From: CAYGWP01 sp964353455
GTDB lineage: Bacteria; Planctomycetota; Phycisphaerae; FEN-1346
NCBI GenBank assembly: GCA_964353455.1
Contig: CAYGWP010000359.1
Span: forward strand, 1 to 32,077
Direction of reading: 5' to 3'
Length of the DNA: 32,077 nucleotides
A model generated the notes under the pieces. That model was not told the DNA's origin. It worked only from the letters and a program-made list of their open reading frames with translations, and ran no database searches. Shown in pieces: positions 24,483 through 31,875 of the stretch (positions within the stretch are counted from its first letter, which is position 1; every line of letters starts with the position of its first letter). A program made the position numbers and the translations under genes.

Positions 24483-25943
24483 ATGGCGAAGATACTTGTG
24501 TGGGCGATTGTCGCGCTGGCGGTTATTGCATCGCCATGCGCCTGGGCCGCCGAGGGCGAGCCGCTGAAGGCCGTCAGCGAGGAAGTCCCGCCGCCGACCG
24601 TGGCGGTCCCGGTCGCGCCACCGGCCGAGGCGCCGCGGTCGCCCGTCCTGGACTACGTCCCTGGCGACGCCGACGTGGCGGCGTTCTTCCGCTTCGGCCG
24701 ACTCGCCAAGACGAAAATCTGGGCCAGGTTCGCCTCGCCCGAGGCAGGCCTCTGGCAGAAACTCGTGGGCGACTTCCCCCTGAAACTCGACTTCGAGAAA
24801 GATGTGGCGGCCTTCGCCTACGTGTACGAGTCGCCCGCCCCCGCCGACGCGGCGGCCCATCCACGCATCGCCATCTGCCTTGAACTCACGCGCGACGCCG
24901 ACCTAGCCGCGCTCCTCAAGGAACCCTGGCCGCGCGTCATGGTCGAGGGCATCGGCGCCCCCGTCTATGGCCGCGCGCCCGACATGTATGCCGCCATGCC
25001 CGCCCCGCGGCTCGTCGTGCTCGCCTCCCACATGGGATACCTCGTGAAGGTCCTGAAGGCGCCCGAGGCCGCCGCCGCGCGCCCGCCCGGGTCTCTGCCC
25101 GCCGCCGCCCTGGCCGCGCCCGGCGAGATCGCCTTTGCGGCCGTCGTGTCCGGAGCGCTGAAGGGCGCCCTGCGTAACCGATACGCGGCGGTCCAGCGCG
25201 AGCGCCTGCGGCCCGGCATGGATACCGACGACATGCTGGCCTTCTCGCTCCAGTACAACCTCATCCGGCTCATCCTTGAGACCGAGACCGTCACGGGGTC
25301 GCTCGACCTTTCGCGCGATGCCGACGCCGTGCGGGCCGAGGTCCGCTTCGGCTCAAGGCCCATGGCCCCCTTCTTCGTCGCCATCCTCCAGGCGATGGCC
25401 GACCCGGTGCAGATGTGCCTGCCGGCCATGATGGGCGGCCAACCGCTAGAGGAACCACCGCCCGAACCGCTCTACCTGGCGACGGCCGACGGACCAGCCG
25501 TCCGCATCACGATGTCGCGCGCGGCGCTGGAGCGCCTCATCGACCGCCTCGCCCGGGCGGCCCGCGCGGAGTCGGCCCGACAGACAAGCGCAGAGAACCT
25601 GCGGCGGCTCGGCATCGCCATCCGCGCGTTTGCCGCCAAGGACGGCGCACCGCCGCGAACCTGGTCCGACCTCGTCCGCGACCGCCTCATCACCGATATG
25701 TCGGTGCTCGAAAACCCCGCCCTCGCAACGCACCTCGTGACGGGCGACTACGAACTCGTGCCGCTCTCCAAGGAGACCGCCGCACGCGACCCCTGGCAGC
25801 GGATGCAGGCCTACGAGGTCTGGCCGAAGGACGCCCCGCCCCCGGCCCTCAACGTCCTCTTCGCCGACGGCCACGTGGAATATGTGCCATATGAACATTT
25901 CAAGCAAATATACCGGCAGACCCTCGAAAGCCTCGGACATTAG
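24483..25943 (+). CDS. Secreted protein with pilin-like H-X9-DG-type C-terminal domain
   Basis: Exported protein of 486 aa. The ATG at 24483 has GGAG five nt upstream, and TATAAT at 24446-24451 is a possible -10 box with a poor -35. A signal peptide ends near CAWA/AEGE; a Pro/Val-rich linker precedes a domain related to the upstream gene product (about 55-360; VPGDADVAAFFRFGRL, LDLSRDADAVRAEV). The last 110 residues match the domain that usually follows planctomycete type IV pilin-like helices: AENLRRLGIAIRAFAAKDG, APPRTWSDLV, and the terminal NVLFADGHVEYV. The histidine expected nine residues before the DG is a proline here, and no prepilin cleavage motif is present, so the domain has been fused to a different N-terminus. 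Function unknown. Confidence 0.85.
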   Translation: MAKILVWAIVALAVIASPCAWAAEGEPLKAVSEEVPPPTVAVPVAPPAEAPRSPVLDYVPGDADVAAFFRFGRLAKTKIWARFASPEAGLWQKLVGDFPLKLDFEKDVAAFAYVYESPAPADAAAHPRIAICLELTRDADLAALLKEPWPRVMVEGIGAPVYGRAPDMYAAMPAPRLVVLASHMGYLVKVLKAPEAAAARPPGSLPAAALAAPGEIAFAAVVSGALKGALRNRYAAVQRERLRPGMDTDDMLAFSLQYNLIRLILETETVTGSLDLSRDADAVRAEVRFGSRPMAPFFVAILQAMADPVQMCLPAMMGGQPLEEPPPEPLYLATADGPAVRITMSRAALERLIDRLARAARAESARQTSAENLRRLGIAIRAFAAKDGAPPRTWSDLVRDRLITDMSVLENPALATHLVTGDYELVPLSKETAARDPWQRMQAYEVWPKDAPPPALNVLFADGHVEYVPYEHFKQIYRQTLESLGH

Positions 25944-25970
25944 ATGCGACGAGAAAGCGGCCGGGCCGGG

Positions 25971-26115
25971 AAACAGCAAGAGGCAAACAGCAATGACCAA
26001 TCAAACGGCAAAAAGCAAACGGCAGAAAATGGCCGTGCGCGCGCTGTCTTCTTGCTGTTTGCCTTTTGCTGTTTGATTGCTGTTTGCCTTTTGCCGTTTG
26101 CCGTTTCATTGTTCA
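25971..26115. repeat. A/G-rich imperfect inverted repeat of GGCAAACAGCAA-like units
   Basis: The left half (25971-26030) is built from GGCAAACAGCAA and AAACGGCAAA units. The right half (26050-26115) is largely their reverse complement (TTGCTGTTTGCC, TTTGCCGTTTG). The two align well except for a 6-nt insertion. Base composition is far less GC-rich than the neighbours. It fills the gap before yhaM (25944-26134), where I see no gene. Confidence 0.75.
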
Positions 26116-26134
26116 TTGCGTTTAGGAGCCTCTT

Positions 26135-27157
26135 ATGCCGCGACTTTTCATTGAACAACTGACCTCCCCCGGACAGATCGTCGAGGGCGTATTCCAGGTG
26201 CCCGAGAAGGACCTCCGCACCACCAAGAAGGGCGCCCTCTTCATCTCCGCCAAACTCCGCGACCGCACCGGGGAACTGCCCGCCGTCATGTGGGACGCCA
26301 CCCAGGCCCTCTTCGCGGCCATCCCGCAGGGCGGCTACGCCCTCGTCAAGGGCCGGCTCGGCGAGTTCAACAACGCACGCCAGGTCGTCATCGAGGCGAT
26401 GCGCCCGGCCAAAGAAACCGAGGTACGCCTCGAAGACTTCCTGCCGCGAGGACCCGGCGACCCGGAGGAGCAGATGGCCCGCCTCAAGGCCGTCCTCGAT
26501 ACGGTCCGGCGCCCCGCCCTGAAAGCCTTCCTTCAGGCCGTCTGGGCGGATGAGAAACTCGTGGCGAACCTCAAGCGCGCCCCGGCCGCCGAAAAACTCC
26601 ACCACGCTTACCTCGGCGGACTCCTGGAGCACACCCTCAGCATCCTCGAAACTGCCGTACTTATCTGCACACATTATACGCAACTCGACCGCGACATCCT
26701 CCTCGTCGGCATACTCTGGCACGACATCGGAAAGACCCGCGAACTCGCCTACGCCCAGTCGCTCGGCTACACCGACGCCGGACGGCTCGTCGGCCACATC
26801 GTCCAGGGCGTCCTCATGCTGGAGGAGAAGGCGGCGGCCGTCCGCGCGGCAGGCACGGAGTTCCCCGAAGACCTCCTGAACGTCATGCGGCACCTCGTGC
26901 TCGCCCACCACGGGACACACGAGTTCGGCAGCCCGAAGTTGCCGATGACGGCCGAGGCGTTCGCCATCCATCACCTCGACAACCTCGATGCGAAACTCCA
27001 CGCCTTCTGGCGCGACGTCGCCGGCGACGCCGACCCGGTGCGCCGCTGGACCGGCTTCAACAAGATGTTCGGCGGGTCGCTCTATAAGGGCCTCGACGAA
27101 CCGGCCGACGAAGAGGAGGAGGACGAGGGCCGCGCAGAACTCAAGGGCGGCCTGTGA
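26135..27157 (+). CDS. yhaM: 3'-5' exoribonuclease, YhaM family
   Basis: Cytoplasmic RNase that trims RNA from the 3' end. It is 340 aa, about the usual family length. An N-terminal OB-fold (about 12-92; VEGVFQVPEKDLRTTKKGALF, AVMWDATQALFAAI) is followed by an HD domain. The HD domain has the metal ligands His166 (GGLLEHTLSI), His196-Asp197 (LWHDIGKTREL) and a later His pair in LAHHGTHEFGSP. The C-terminal tail is very acidic (EEEEDEG). The ATG at 26135 has AGGAG six nt upstream. A palindromic terminator-like repeat follows 8 nt after the stop, separating it from the convergent transposase gene. Confidence 0.9.
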   Translation: MPRLFIEQLTSPGQIVEGVFQVPEKDLRTTKKGALFISAKLRDRTGELPAVMWDATQALFAAIPQGGYALVKGRLGEFNNARQVVIEAMRPAKETEVRLEDFLPRGPGDPEEQMARLKAVLDTVRRPALKAFLQAVWADEKLVANLKRAPAAEKLHHAYLGGLLEHTLSILETAVLICTHYTQLDRDILLVGILWHDIGKTRELAYAQSLGYTDAGRLVGHIVQGVLMLEEKAAAVRAAGTEFPEDLLNVMRHLVLAHHGTHEFGSPKLPMTAEAFAIHHLDNLDAKLHAFWRDVAGDADPVRRWTGFNKMFGGSLYKGLDEPADEEEEDEGRAELKGGL

Positions 27158-27164
27158 TACACTT

Positions 27165-27195
27165 TGTAAAAAAGGGTCCAGGACCCTTTTTTACA
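27165..27195. repeat. REP-like 31-bp perfect palindrome / bidirectional terminator
   Basis: TGT, six A, GGGTCCAGGACCC, six T, ACA form a perfect palindrome. It lies between the convergent yhaM (8 nt) and RAYT (7 nt) stop codons. The A-tract, GC stem and T-tract make it a good intrinsic terminator in both directions. It is one bracket of the transposase locus. Confidence 0.88.
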
Positions 27196-27202
27196 CGCGG
27201 CT

Positions 27203-27880
27203 TCAGCGTCGCTGCTTCATCGGTCGGCCGCGCGGGCGCAGGGTGGACTCAAGGCCCAGGCGCGCAGCGGCTGTGCGGATCCAGGCCTCGGTGCCGTAGG
27301 GCCGGCCGCGGTTCACGCAGTCACGGATGTCCATCAACTCGGCCTCACGCATGGGCTGGTTTACGAACTTAAGCCAGTTGGCGGGAATTGCGACGGGCCA
27401 GGCGCTTAGGAGGGCCTTGCTCTCAACGTCTCCGTGGCGCCGGCCCCACAGGCTCCCCCATCGCCAGTCTTCGGCCTTGGCGACAAGGCCCGCCCGCAGG
27501 GCGTTCCGCTCCACATACCGGCACACGGTCAGGAAATGGGCATCGGTCTGCACAGGGAACGACTTGAAACGCCCCTGGTACAGGTGCCCCCATCCCACCG
27601 TCCCGTGCGCCGCCTGCCAGCGTGCCGCATGCGTCAGGGTGAGCCATCCCATGAATCGCGACAGGTCGCCATCGTCCCGCGGCCACAGGACCAAGTGCCA
27701 GTGGTTTGGCATCAGGCAGTACGACAGCAGCCGCATCGGGGTGCGATCGAGCGCCTTGGCCAGTACCCTCTCGAAGGCGGCGTAGTCGCCCTGCTCAAAG
27801 AAGATCTTCGCCCTCCCATTCGCGCGGTTCAGGACGTGATACACCACACCCCCGACAGCAATCCGCGGTGGCTTTGGCAT
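27203..27880 (-). CDS. REP-associated tyrosine transposase (RAYT, Y1/HUH family)
   Basis: Single-strand DNA transposase related to IS200/IS605 TnpA, usually domesticated and acting on REP palindromes. It is 225 aa from the ATG at 27880 (MPKPPRIAVGGVVYHVLNRA). In-frame ATG 27889 and TTG 27916 are alternatives with no better ribosome-binding site. Key residues are intact: the HUH pair in MPNHWHLVLWP (His60, His62) and the catalytic tyrosine in the family signature CRYVERNALRAGLV (Tyr122). GRFKSFPVQTDAHFLTV and the W-rich stretch after the signature are also typical. Palindromes of one family lie on both sides (27165-27195; 27946-28116), as expected for a RAYT with its substrates. The gene looks complete and possibly active. 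Confidence 0.92.
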   Translation of the reverse strand: MPKPPRIAVGGVVYHVLNRANGRAKIFFEQGDYAAFERVLAKALDRTPMRLLSYCLMPNHWHLVLWPRDDGDLSRFMGWLTLTHAARWQAAHGTVGWGHLYQGRFKSFPVQTDAHFLTVCRYVERNALRAGLVAKAEDWRWGSLWGRRHGDVESKALLSAWPVAIPANWLKFVNQPMREAELMDIRDCVNRGRPYGTEAWIRTAAARLGLESTLRPRGRPMKQRR

Positions 27881-27945
27881 GCCCGCCATGGTCGCCCCCG
27901 CCGCCCCCGGCGTCAAGAAAAAAACGCTGCTAAAAAAGATCCTAT

Positions 27946-27970
27946 AAAAAGGGTCCAGGACCCTTTTTTT
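27946..27970. repeat. REP-like palindrome, copy 1 of 3 upstream of the RAYT
   Basis: Five A, GGGTCCAGGACCC (27951-27963) and seven T. It lies 66 nt from the RAYT ATG on its 5' side. The other two copies follow at about 79- and 70-nt spacing. Confidence 0.88.
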
Positions 27971-28025
27971 CGCCTGGCCTCATCTGCCGGCATATCGCCG
28001 TGTCGTGCCGGTAAACACTGCGCAG

Positions 28026-28048
28026 AAAAGGGTCCAGGACCCTTTTTT
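28026..28048. repeat. REP-like palindrome, copy 2 of 3 upstream of the RAYT
   Basis: Four A, GGGTCCAGGACCC (28030-28042) and six T. It is the middle member of the cluster in the 241-nt gap between the RAYT and kinase genes. I see no gene in that gap. Confidence 0.88.
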
Positions 28049-28096
28049 GGCGCGGTATCAGGTGGCAGATTGACGAGGCGGTGGCGTCCTGAAAAC

Positions 28097-28116
28097 AAAG
28101 GGTCCTGGACCCTTTT
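28097..28116. repeat. REP-like palindrome, copy 3; kinase terminator
   Basis: AAAGGGTCCTGGACCCTTTT in the T-centred form. It begins 5 nt after the kinase stop codon on the minus strand, followed on that strand by TTTGTTTTC, so it probably terminates the kinase mRNA. Confidence 0.85.
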
Positions 28117-28121
28117 CTGGA

Positions 28122-30365
28122 CTACTCCGTCCGCTTCAGCGTCACCGCCTGGAGGTTCATCACGGAGTACTTCGGCTTCGTGACGACACGGACCTCGACC
28201 GCAACGGGGCCGGCCCGAGAGACCTTCACCGTCCCCAGAATGACCTTGACGAAGTGTCCCCAGTCGCCCGTGCTCTCCACTTTGCCGCGCACCCGCTGAT
28301 CGCCGATGATGACCTCGTACTCGGCGCCGGCGTTGTTGTTGTCCACGGCGTAGGTGACATCGACGGTGAAGGTCCCCGGTTTATCGATCGTGGTCTCCCA
28401 ACTTACCCAGTCGTCCCTGCTGTGCCACATGCCGACGTTGTCTCTGTCGCTTTTCTTCTCATACTTCGCCTCGCCGTGGATGGCGGCGTAGCGTGCCTTC
28501 AGGACGATGGCGCCGTCATCGGTCGCGGCGACGGGCGGAGTCGGCGGCTGCGGCGAGGGCGGCGGAGTCGGTTCGGGCGCAGGCTGCGGCAACAGACTCT
28601 CGGGAGGCTTGGGGACTTCAGTCGGCGGAGGCTCCGGCGCAGGCGGCGGCGGCGGAGGCGCGGGCGGCGGCGGGTTGCGGATACGCTCGATCGCCTTGCG
28701 GGCCTCGTCGGCCGCCTTCGTCTTAGGATACAGGTCAACCACGTTTTCCTGGTACCGCTCCATGACGTCGTGCCGCGCGGCCGTCGGGTCGGCCTCGAAG
28801 GCCCGGATGTCCTGAAGCGCGGCCCAGGCGGCGCTCTCCACCGTCTCGGCCGATCCGGTGACCGGCTTGGGGGGCGGTCCGGACTTCTTCGGCGCCGACG
28901 GGTTGACGCCCGGCGCGGTCGCCACAGGCGGCGCGGGCGGCGCCGACGGCGCCCGCCATGCCCCTTGGCCCGTGCTCGTGCCGTTGCGGCCCGGTCCGAA
29001 TGCGCCGCTGAGGATCAGCCCTGCCCCGCCCAGCGCCGCGATGACTGCGGCAATGCCGAGGCCGACGAAGAGGTTCCTCCTGCGGCGGGCATTTCCTCTC
29101 ACGTCGCGTGCGGCGGCGCCCGTGGATGCCGGCGGCGCGCGGGCGCCCGCGACGGGGGCGGGCACGGTCTGGAGGAGCGAGTCCACACGGCGAGTCTTCC
29201 GCCGCTCGGTCTCCATCAGGGCGACGATGTCTTCCTCGGGGAACGGTTTCTCGGCGGTCGCCGCAAGCGGCTCCGACACCGGCGCGGCCTGGGCCGCCGG
29301 CGCCGACTCCGACTCCGCGTAATTCAGATTATCCAGGGCCCATATAAACTCGCGGGCCGACTGGTACCGGTCTTCCGGTTCCTTCGCCATCGCCTTCGCG
29401 AGGAGCCAGCAGAGGGTCTGCGGCAGTTCCGGGACGAACTCGCGCGGGTCGGGCAGCCGCTCCGTGACGTGCATCCGCATGATTTCCTGCGGCGTCGGGG
29501 CCGTGAACGGCGGGCGGCCGGTCACCATCTCGTACAGGGTTGCGCCGAGGGAGTAGATGTCGGCCCGGTAATCTGGGGGCGGGTCGCCGTGGACCTGCTC
29601 CGGAGAGATGTAGTAGGGGGTTCCGTAGGCCTTGCCGGCCTCCTGCATCTCGGCGGCGGAATCGTCGGCCCGGCGTGCGAGGCCCAGGTCGGCCAGTTTC
29701 ACGATGCCGCCCTCGGTCAGAAGGATATTCTTAGGTTTGATATCTCGATGGATAAGGCCCTGCTCGTGTGCGCAGGCCAGGCCCTCGGCGGCCGCCCGGA
29801 TGATGCACACCGCCTCCTCCGGGTCGAACCGCTTCCGCACGGCCAGGAGGTCGGCCAGCGACCCGCCGTCGGCGTACTCCATCACGATGTAGAAGGTGTC
29901 CTTGAATGAGTTGATCTGGTGAATGGTGACGATGTTCGGGTGGATGAGTTTGCCGGCCTGTCGGGCCTCCTGGATGAATCGGCTCCGCATTTCCGGGTCG
30001 CGGGCGGCGCTTGAGTGGAGGATCTTGACGGCGACGATGCGGTCCACCGTCAGTTGTCGGCATTTATATACGACGGCCTGTCGGCCGCGGCCGATGCGTT
30101 CCAGGAGTTGCAGGTCGGACGCCCGGACGGCCTTGGCCTCATCTTCCTCGACCGGCGTGGGGGGCGCTTCGGCGGCAGCCTCGGCCGCATGGCGGGCCTT
30201 CGCCGCCATCGCCCCGGCCCGGAGGAGCGCCTCGGAGACCGCGAGCGCCTGCCCTGCGGCCGCGGGCTCCTCCAGGAGGCGCCGGGCCTCGCGTACCTCA
30301 TCTTCGGTCGCGAGTCCCTTCGCCAGGATGTCAGCCAGATGTTTTTCCGCCGATGGTTCGAGCAT
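28122..30365 (-). CDS. Membrane Ser/Thr protein kinase with external beta-sandwich domain
   Basis: Predicted receptor-like Hanks-type kinase of 747 aa. Residues 1-80 are helical and open with LADILAKGLATEDEVREARRLL, like N-terminal extensions of other planctomycete kinases. The kinase domain spans about 85-345: glycine loop IGRGRQAVVYKC, Lys114 in VAVKIL, HRDIKPKN with Asp208, DLG (226-228, replacing DFG as is common in bacteria) and ISPEQ. A juxtamembrane linker and RRRR stop precede one transmembrane helix (about 431-453). A Pro-rich stalk (about 465-620) and a C-terminal domain (about 625-747; WVSWETTIDKPGTFTVDVTY, YEVIIGDQRVRGKV) resembling carbohydrate-binding jelly-rolls follow. The outside domain suggests ligand sensing. 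The promoter lies within an 81-bp repeat upstream. Confidence 0.92.
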   Translation of the reverse strand: MLEPSAEKHLADILAKGLATEDEVREARRLLEEPAAAGQALAVSEALLRAGAMAAKARHAAEAAAEAPPTPVEEDEAKAVRASDLQLLERIGRGRQAVVYKCRQLTVDRIVAVKILHSSAARDPEMRSRFIQEARQAGKLIHPNIVTIHQINSFKDTFYIVMEYADGGSLADLLAVRKRFDPEEAVCIIRAAAEGLACAHEQGLIHRDIKPKNILLTEGGIVKLADLGLARRADDSAAEMQEAGKAYGTPYYISPEQVHGDPPPDYRADIYSLGATLYEMVTGRPPFTAPTPQEIMRMHVTERLPDPREFVPELPQTLCWLLAKAMAKEPEDRYQSAREFIWALDNLNYAESESAPAAQAAPVSEPLAATAEKPFPEEDIVALMETERRKTRRVDSLLQTVPAPVAGARAPPASTGAAARDVRGNARRRRNLFVGLGIAAVIAALGGAGLILSGAFGPGRNGTSTGQGAWRAPSAPPAPPVATAPGVNPSAPKKSGPPPKPVTGSAETVESAAWAALQDIRAFEADPTAARHDVMERYQENVVDLYPKTKAADEARKAIERIRNPPPPAPPPPPPAPEPPPTEVPKPPESLLPQPAPEPTPPPSPQPPTPPVAATDDGAIVLKARYAAIHGEAKYEKKSDRDNVGMWHSRDDWVSWETTIDKPGTFTVDVTYAVDNNNAGAEYEVIIGDQRVRGKVESTGDWGHFVKVILGTVKVSRAGPVAVEVRVVTKPKYSVMNLQAVTLKRTE

Positions 30366-30422
30366 AGACCTGGTGCCGCCTGCGAGCAGCGACCGGCTGT
30401 GCGCGGCGGTTCTCCCGAACCG

Positions 30423-30503
30423 CCGCGCGGGCCCCGATCAACGTCCGGCGTGCCGCCCAATAGACTATCGCCTCCGGCGGGGCGGGTGTCAATCCAAAGT
30501 TGA
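30423..30503. repeat. 81-bp direct repeat, copy 1
   Basis: Matches 31683-31763 at 78 of 81 positions in the same orientation (mismatches at 30438, 30439 and 30448). Similarity stops abruptly at both ends. The two copies are 1260 bp apart and bracket the higBA genes. This copy carries the kinase promoter on its minus strand. Confidence 0.9.
30464..30492 (-). promoter_or_regulatory. Predicted sigma-70 promoter of the kinase gene
   Basis: Perfect TTGACA (30492-30487), a 17-nt spacer and GATAGT (30469-30464) on the minus strand. Transcription would begin near 30457, giving a leader of about 90 nt. Confidence 0.7.
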
Positions 30504-30886
30504 CCCCCATCTCAACTTGCGGGAGTGGGTCAGTTTGGGCTTCTTGCGGGGGCCGCAGGGCCAGCCAGAACGTCGGTCGCTGCGATGATGGGTAGCGCCG
30601 TGGCCGCCAGGAGCGACCAATCAACGCCATCTACCCGGATCTCAGTTGACGGTCGTGCTTGAGCGGTTGGGCATGCGGCCGTGAGATTTTGGAATTTTTG
30701 ATTTTTTTGGTAGCCTCCGTCCAAGAATGATGTATACAGGGAGTAGACGCGCCGCCGTGGTGCCCCGTCGGGCATGAAGGCAAAGGCAATGGGAGGACCG
30801 CCCTTGACGCTCGCAGCACAAATTTCCGCCCTTCGGCCCCTGCCTTCCTTCGGCCCGACCGAATACAAAACATAGACGGGGGGCGA
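30504..30886. other. Intergenic region upstream of higB
   Basis: No gene is supported in these 383 nt. Parts are AT-rich for this window (for example TTTTTGATTTTTTTGG at 30694-30709), consistent with acquired DNA. TACAAA (30864-30869) just before higB could be a -10 box, and the phrase TA(C/T)AAAACATAG recurs upstream of array gene 1 (3406-3417), but no good -35 is present at either place. Confidence 0.45.
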
Positions 30887-31195
30887 ATGAGGATTAACGG
30901 TCTTGACAGACTGAAGGACTTTGAGCGGGCGTATCCTGCGGCACGAGGACCGCTGTTGCGGTGGTGTAACGCGGTCAAGAAGGTGCGATGGGGCAATTTT
31001 GCGGAGGTACGCGAGACTTTTGGTAGTGCGAGCATAGTAACGTTGGCCAACGGGAAAACGGTGGTGGTTTTTAATATCGGGGGCAATAAGTTCCGCCTGG
31101 TTGCCTTCGTCCAGTGCCAAACGGGGCTGGTTGTTGTCGGCAAGATTCTTTCTCACGCCGACTACGACACCAACAAATGGAAGGACGAACTATGA
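30887..31195 (+). CDS. higB: HigB-family toxin (mRNA interferase)
   Basis: Predicted type II toxin of 102 aa, a ribosome-dependent mRNA-cutting enzyme of the RelE fold. Family features are LLRWCNAVKKVRWGNFAEVRETF (helical region with the conserved Trp), VFNIGGNKFRLVAFV (the central strand with N-GN-(Y/F)R), and the C-terminal ILSHADYDTNKWKDEL, matching the THAEYD..W pattern. A run of G just before the ATG at 30887 (GGGGGGCGA) serves as ribosome-binding site. Toxin-first order and a 4-nt overlap with the antitoxin gene are characteristic of hig modules. Codon use and base composition are less GC-biased than in the neighbours, suggesting acquisition. Confidence 0.9.
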   Translation: MRINGLDRLKDFERAYPAARGPLLRWCNAVKKVRWGNFAEVRETFGSASIVTLANGKTVVVFNIGGNKFRLVAFVQCQTGLVVVGKILSHADYDTNKWKDEL

Positions 31196-31614
31196 CTCAT
31201 ACAGCAACAAAATTTGATTTCAAGGAGTTGCCCACGGATTTTGCCGGGCTCATGGCCAAGCACCCGGTCTGCGAGATTCACGACGAGATTGGGCACTCCA
31301 ACGCAATGGAGATGATCGACGCCCTTGCGGGATATAACCTGAGTGCGGGCCAAGCCGCCTACCTGGCCGCGCTTTCGCAACTGGTGGAAGCATACGAGCA
31401 AGAAGCGTACCCCGGCGTGTGCAAAAAATCAACGCCAATAGAAATGCTGAAGTACCTGCTGCAAGAGAACAACATGAGTGGTTCTGATCTCGGTCGCCTG
31501 CTCGGCAATCGCACGCTTGGCCCTGCGCTGTTATCTGGCAAGCGGAAACTCAGCAAGACCCACATCAAGATTCTGGCTGAACGCTTCAAGGTTGACGCCA
31601 GCCTGTTTCTTTAG
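31192..31614 (+). CDS. higA: HigA-family antitoxin with XRE helix-turn-helix
   Basis: Antitoxin of 140 aa that should bind and neutralise HigB and repress the operon. The ATG at 31192 overlaps the higB stop (ATGA), so translation is coupled. Residues about 83-140 form the helix-turn-helix domain: IEMLKYLLQENNMSGSDLGR, LLGNRTLGPALLSGKRKLS, ILAERFKVDASLFL, the standard HigA C-terminal pattern. The N-terminal part (AMEMIDALAGYNLSAGQAAYL) is the helical region of longer HigA proteins. No clear operator palindrome was identified upstream of higB. Confidence 0.92.
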   Translation: MTHTATKFDFKELPTDFAGLMAKHPVCEIHDEIGHSNAMEMIDALAGYNLSAGQAAYLAALSQLVEAYEQEAYPGVCKKSTPIEMLKYLLQENNMSGSDLGRLLGNRTLGPALLSGKRKLSKTHIKILAERFKVDASLFL

Positions 31615-31682
31615 CCATTTTGGGCTTGCATTCAATCCTTAGGCGACCACCCTACATTTCGGCAACAGCCCCGTCGTGCCTA

Positions 31683-31763
31683 CCGCGCGGGCCCCGAGTA
31701 ACGTCCGCCGTGCCGCCCAATAGACTATCGCCTCCGGCGGGGCGGGTGTCAATCCAAAGTTGA
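31683..31763. repeat. 81-bp direct repeat, copy 2
   Basis: Near-identical to 30423-30503 (three mismatches). It lies 68 nt after the higA stop. Confidence 0.9.
31724..31752 (-). promoter_or_regulatory. Minus-strand promoter in repeat copy 2, antisense to higBA
   Basis: The same TTGACA (31752-31747), 17-nt spacer and GATAGT (31729-31724) as upstream of the kinase. Here the transcript would start near 31717 and run leftward, antisense to higA and then higB, with no obvious terminator between. Confidence 0.5.
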
Positions 31764-31775
31764 TGCGGCCTGCCT

Positions 31776-31800
31776 CCCCTCTACCGACTTGGGAGAGGGG
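31776..31800. repeat. Dispersed CCCCTCT/AGAGGGG hairpin
   Basis: CCCCTCT (31776-31782) pairs with AGAGGGG (31794-31800), followed by GTCGGGGGTGAGGG. This wording is typical of dispersed non-coding palindromes in many bacteria. A related element ends the window. Confidence 0.5.
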
Positions 31801-31845
31801 TCGGGGGTGAGGGTCGTTGCCGACTGCGGCGTGCCGACTGTGGCG

Positions 31846-31875
31846 TTGACGGGCGGCGGCGGGGGCGGTTATAAT
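31846..31875 (+). promoter_or_regulatory. Strong promoter reading out of the right edge
   Basis: TTGACG (31846-31851), an 18-nt spacer and a perfect TATAAT (31870-31875). Transcription would start near 31882. No supported gene follows in the remaining 195 nt, so the product starts late in the window or beyond it. Confidence 0.6.

Noticed and set aside
27913..28098. Short frames with KKGPGPF and KKGSWTLF wording near the RAYT
   Set aside because: These are translations of the palindromic repeat in its reading frames and recur wherever the palindrome does.
25971..28116. CRISPR array among the regularly worded repeats
   Set aside because: Units are palindromes or low-complexity runs without uniform spacers, and no cas genes are present.
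28254..29909. 551-codon plus-strand frame inside the kinase gene
   Set aside because: It is rich in Arg and Gly and has no domain; the minus-strand kinase has every catalytic motif.
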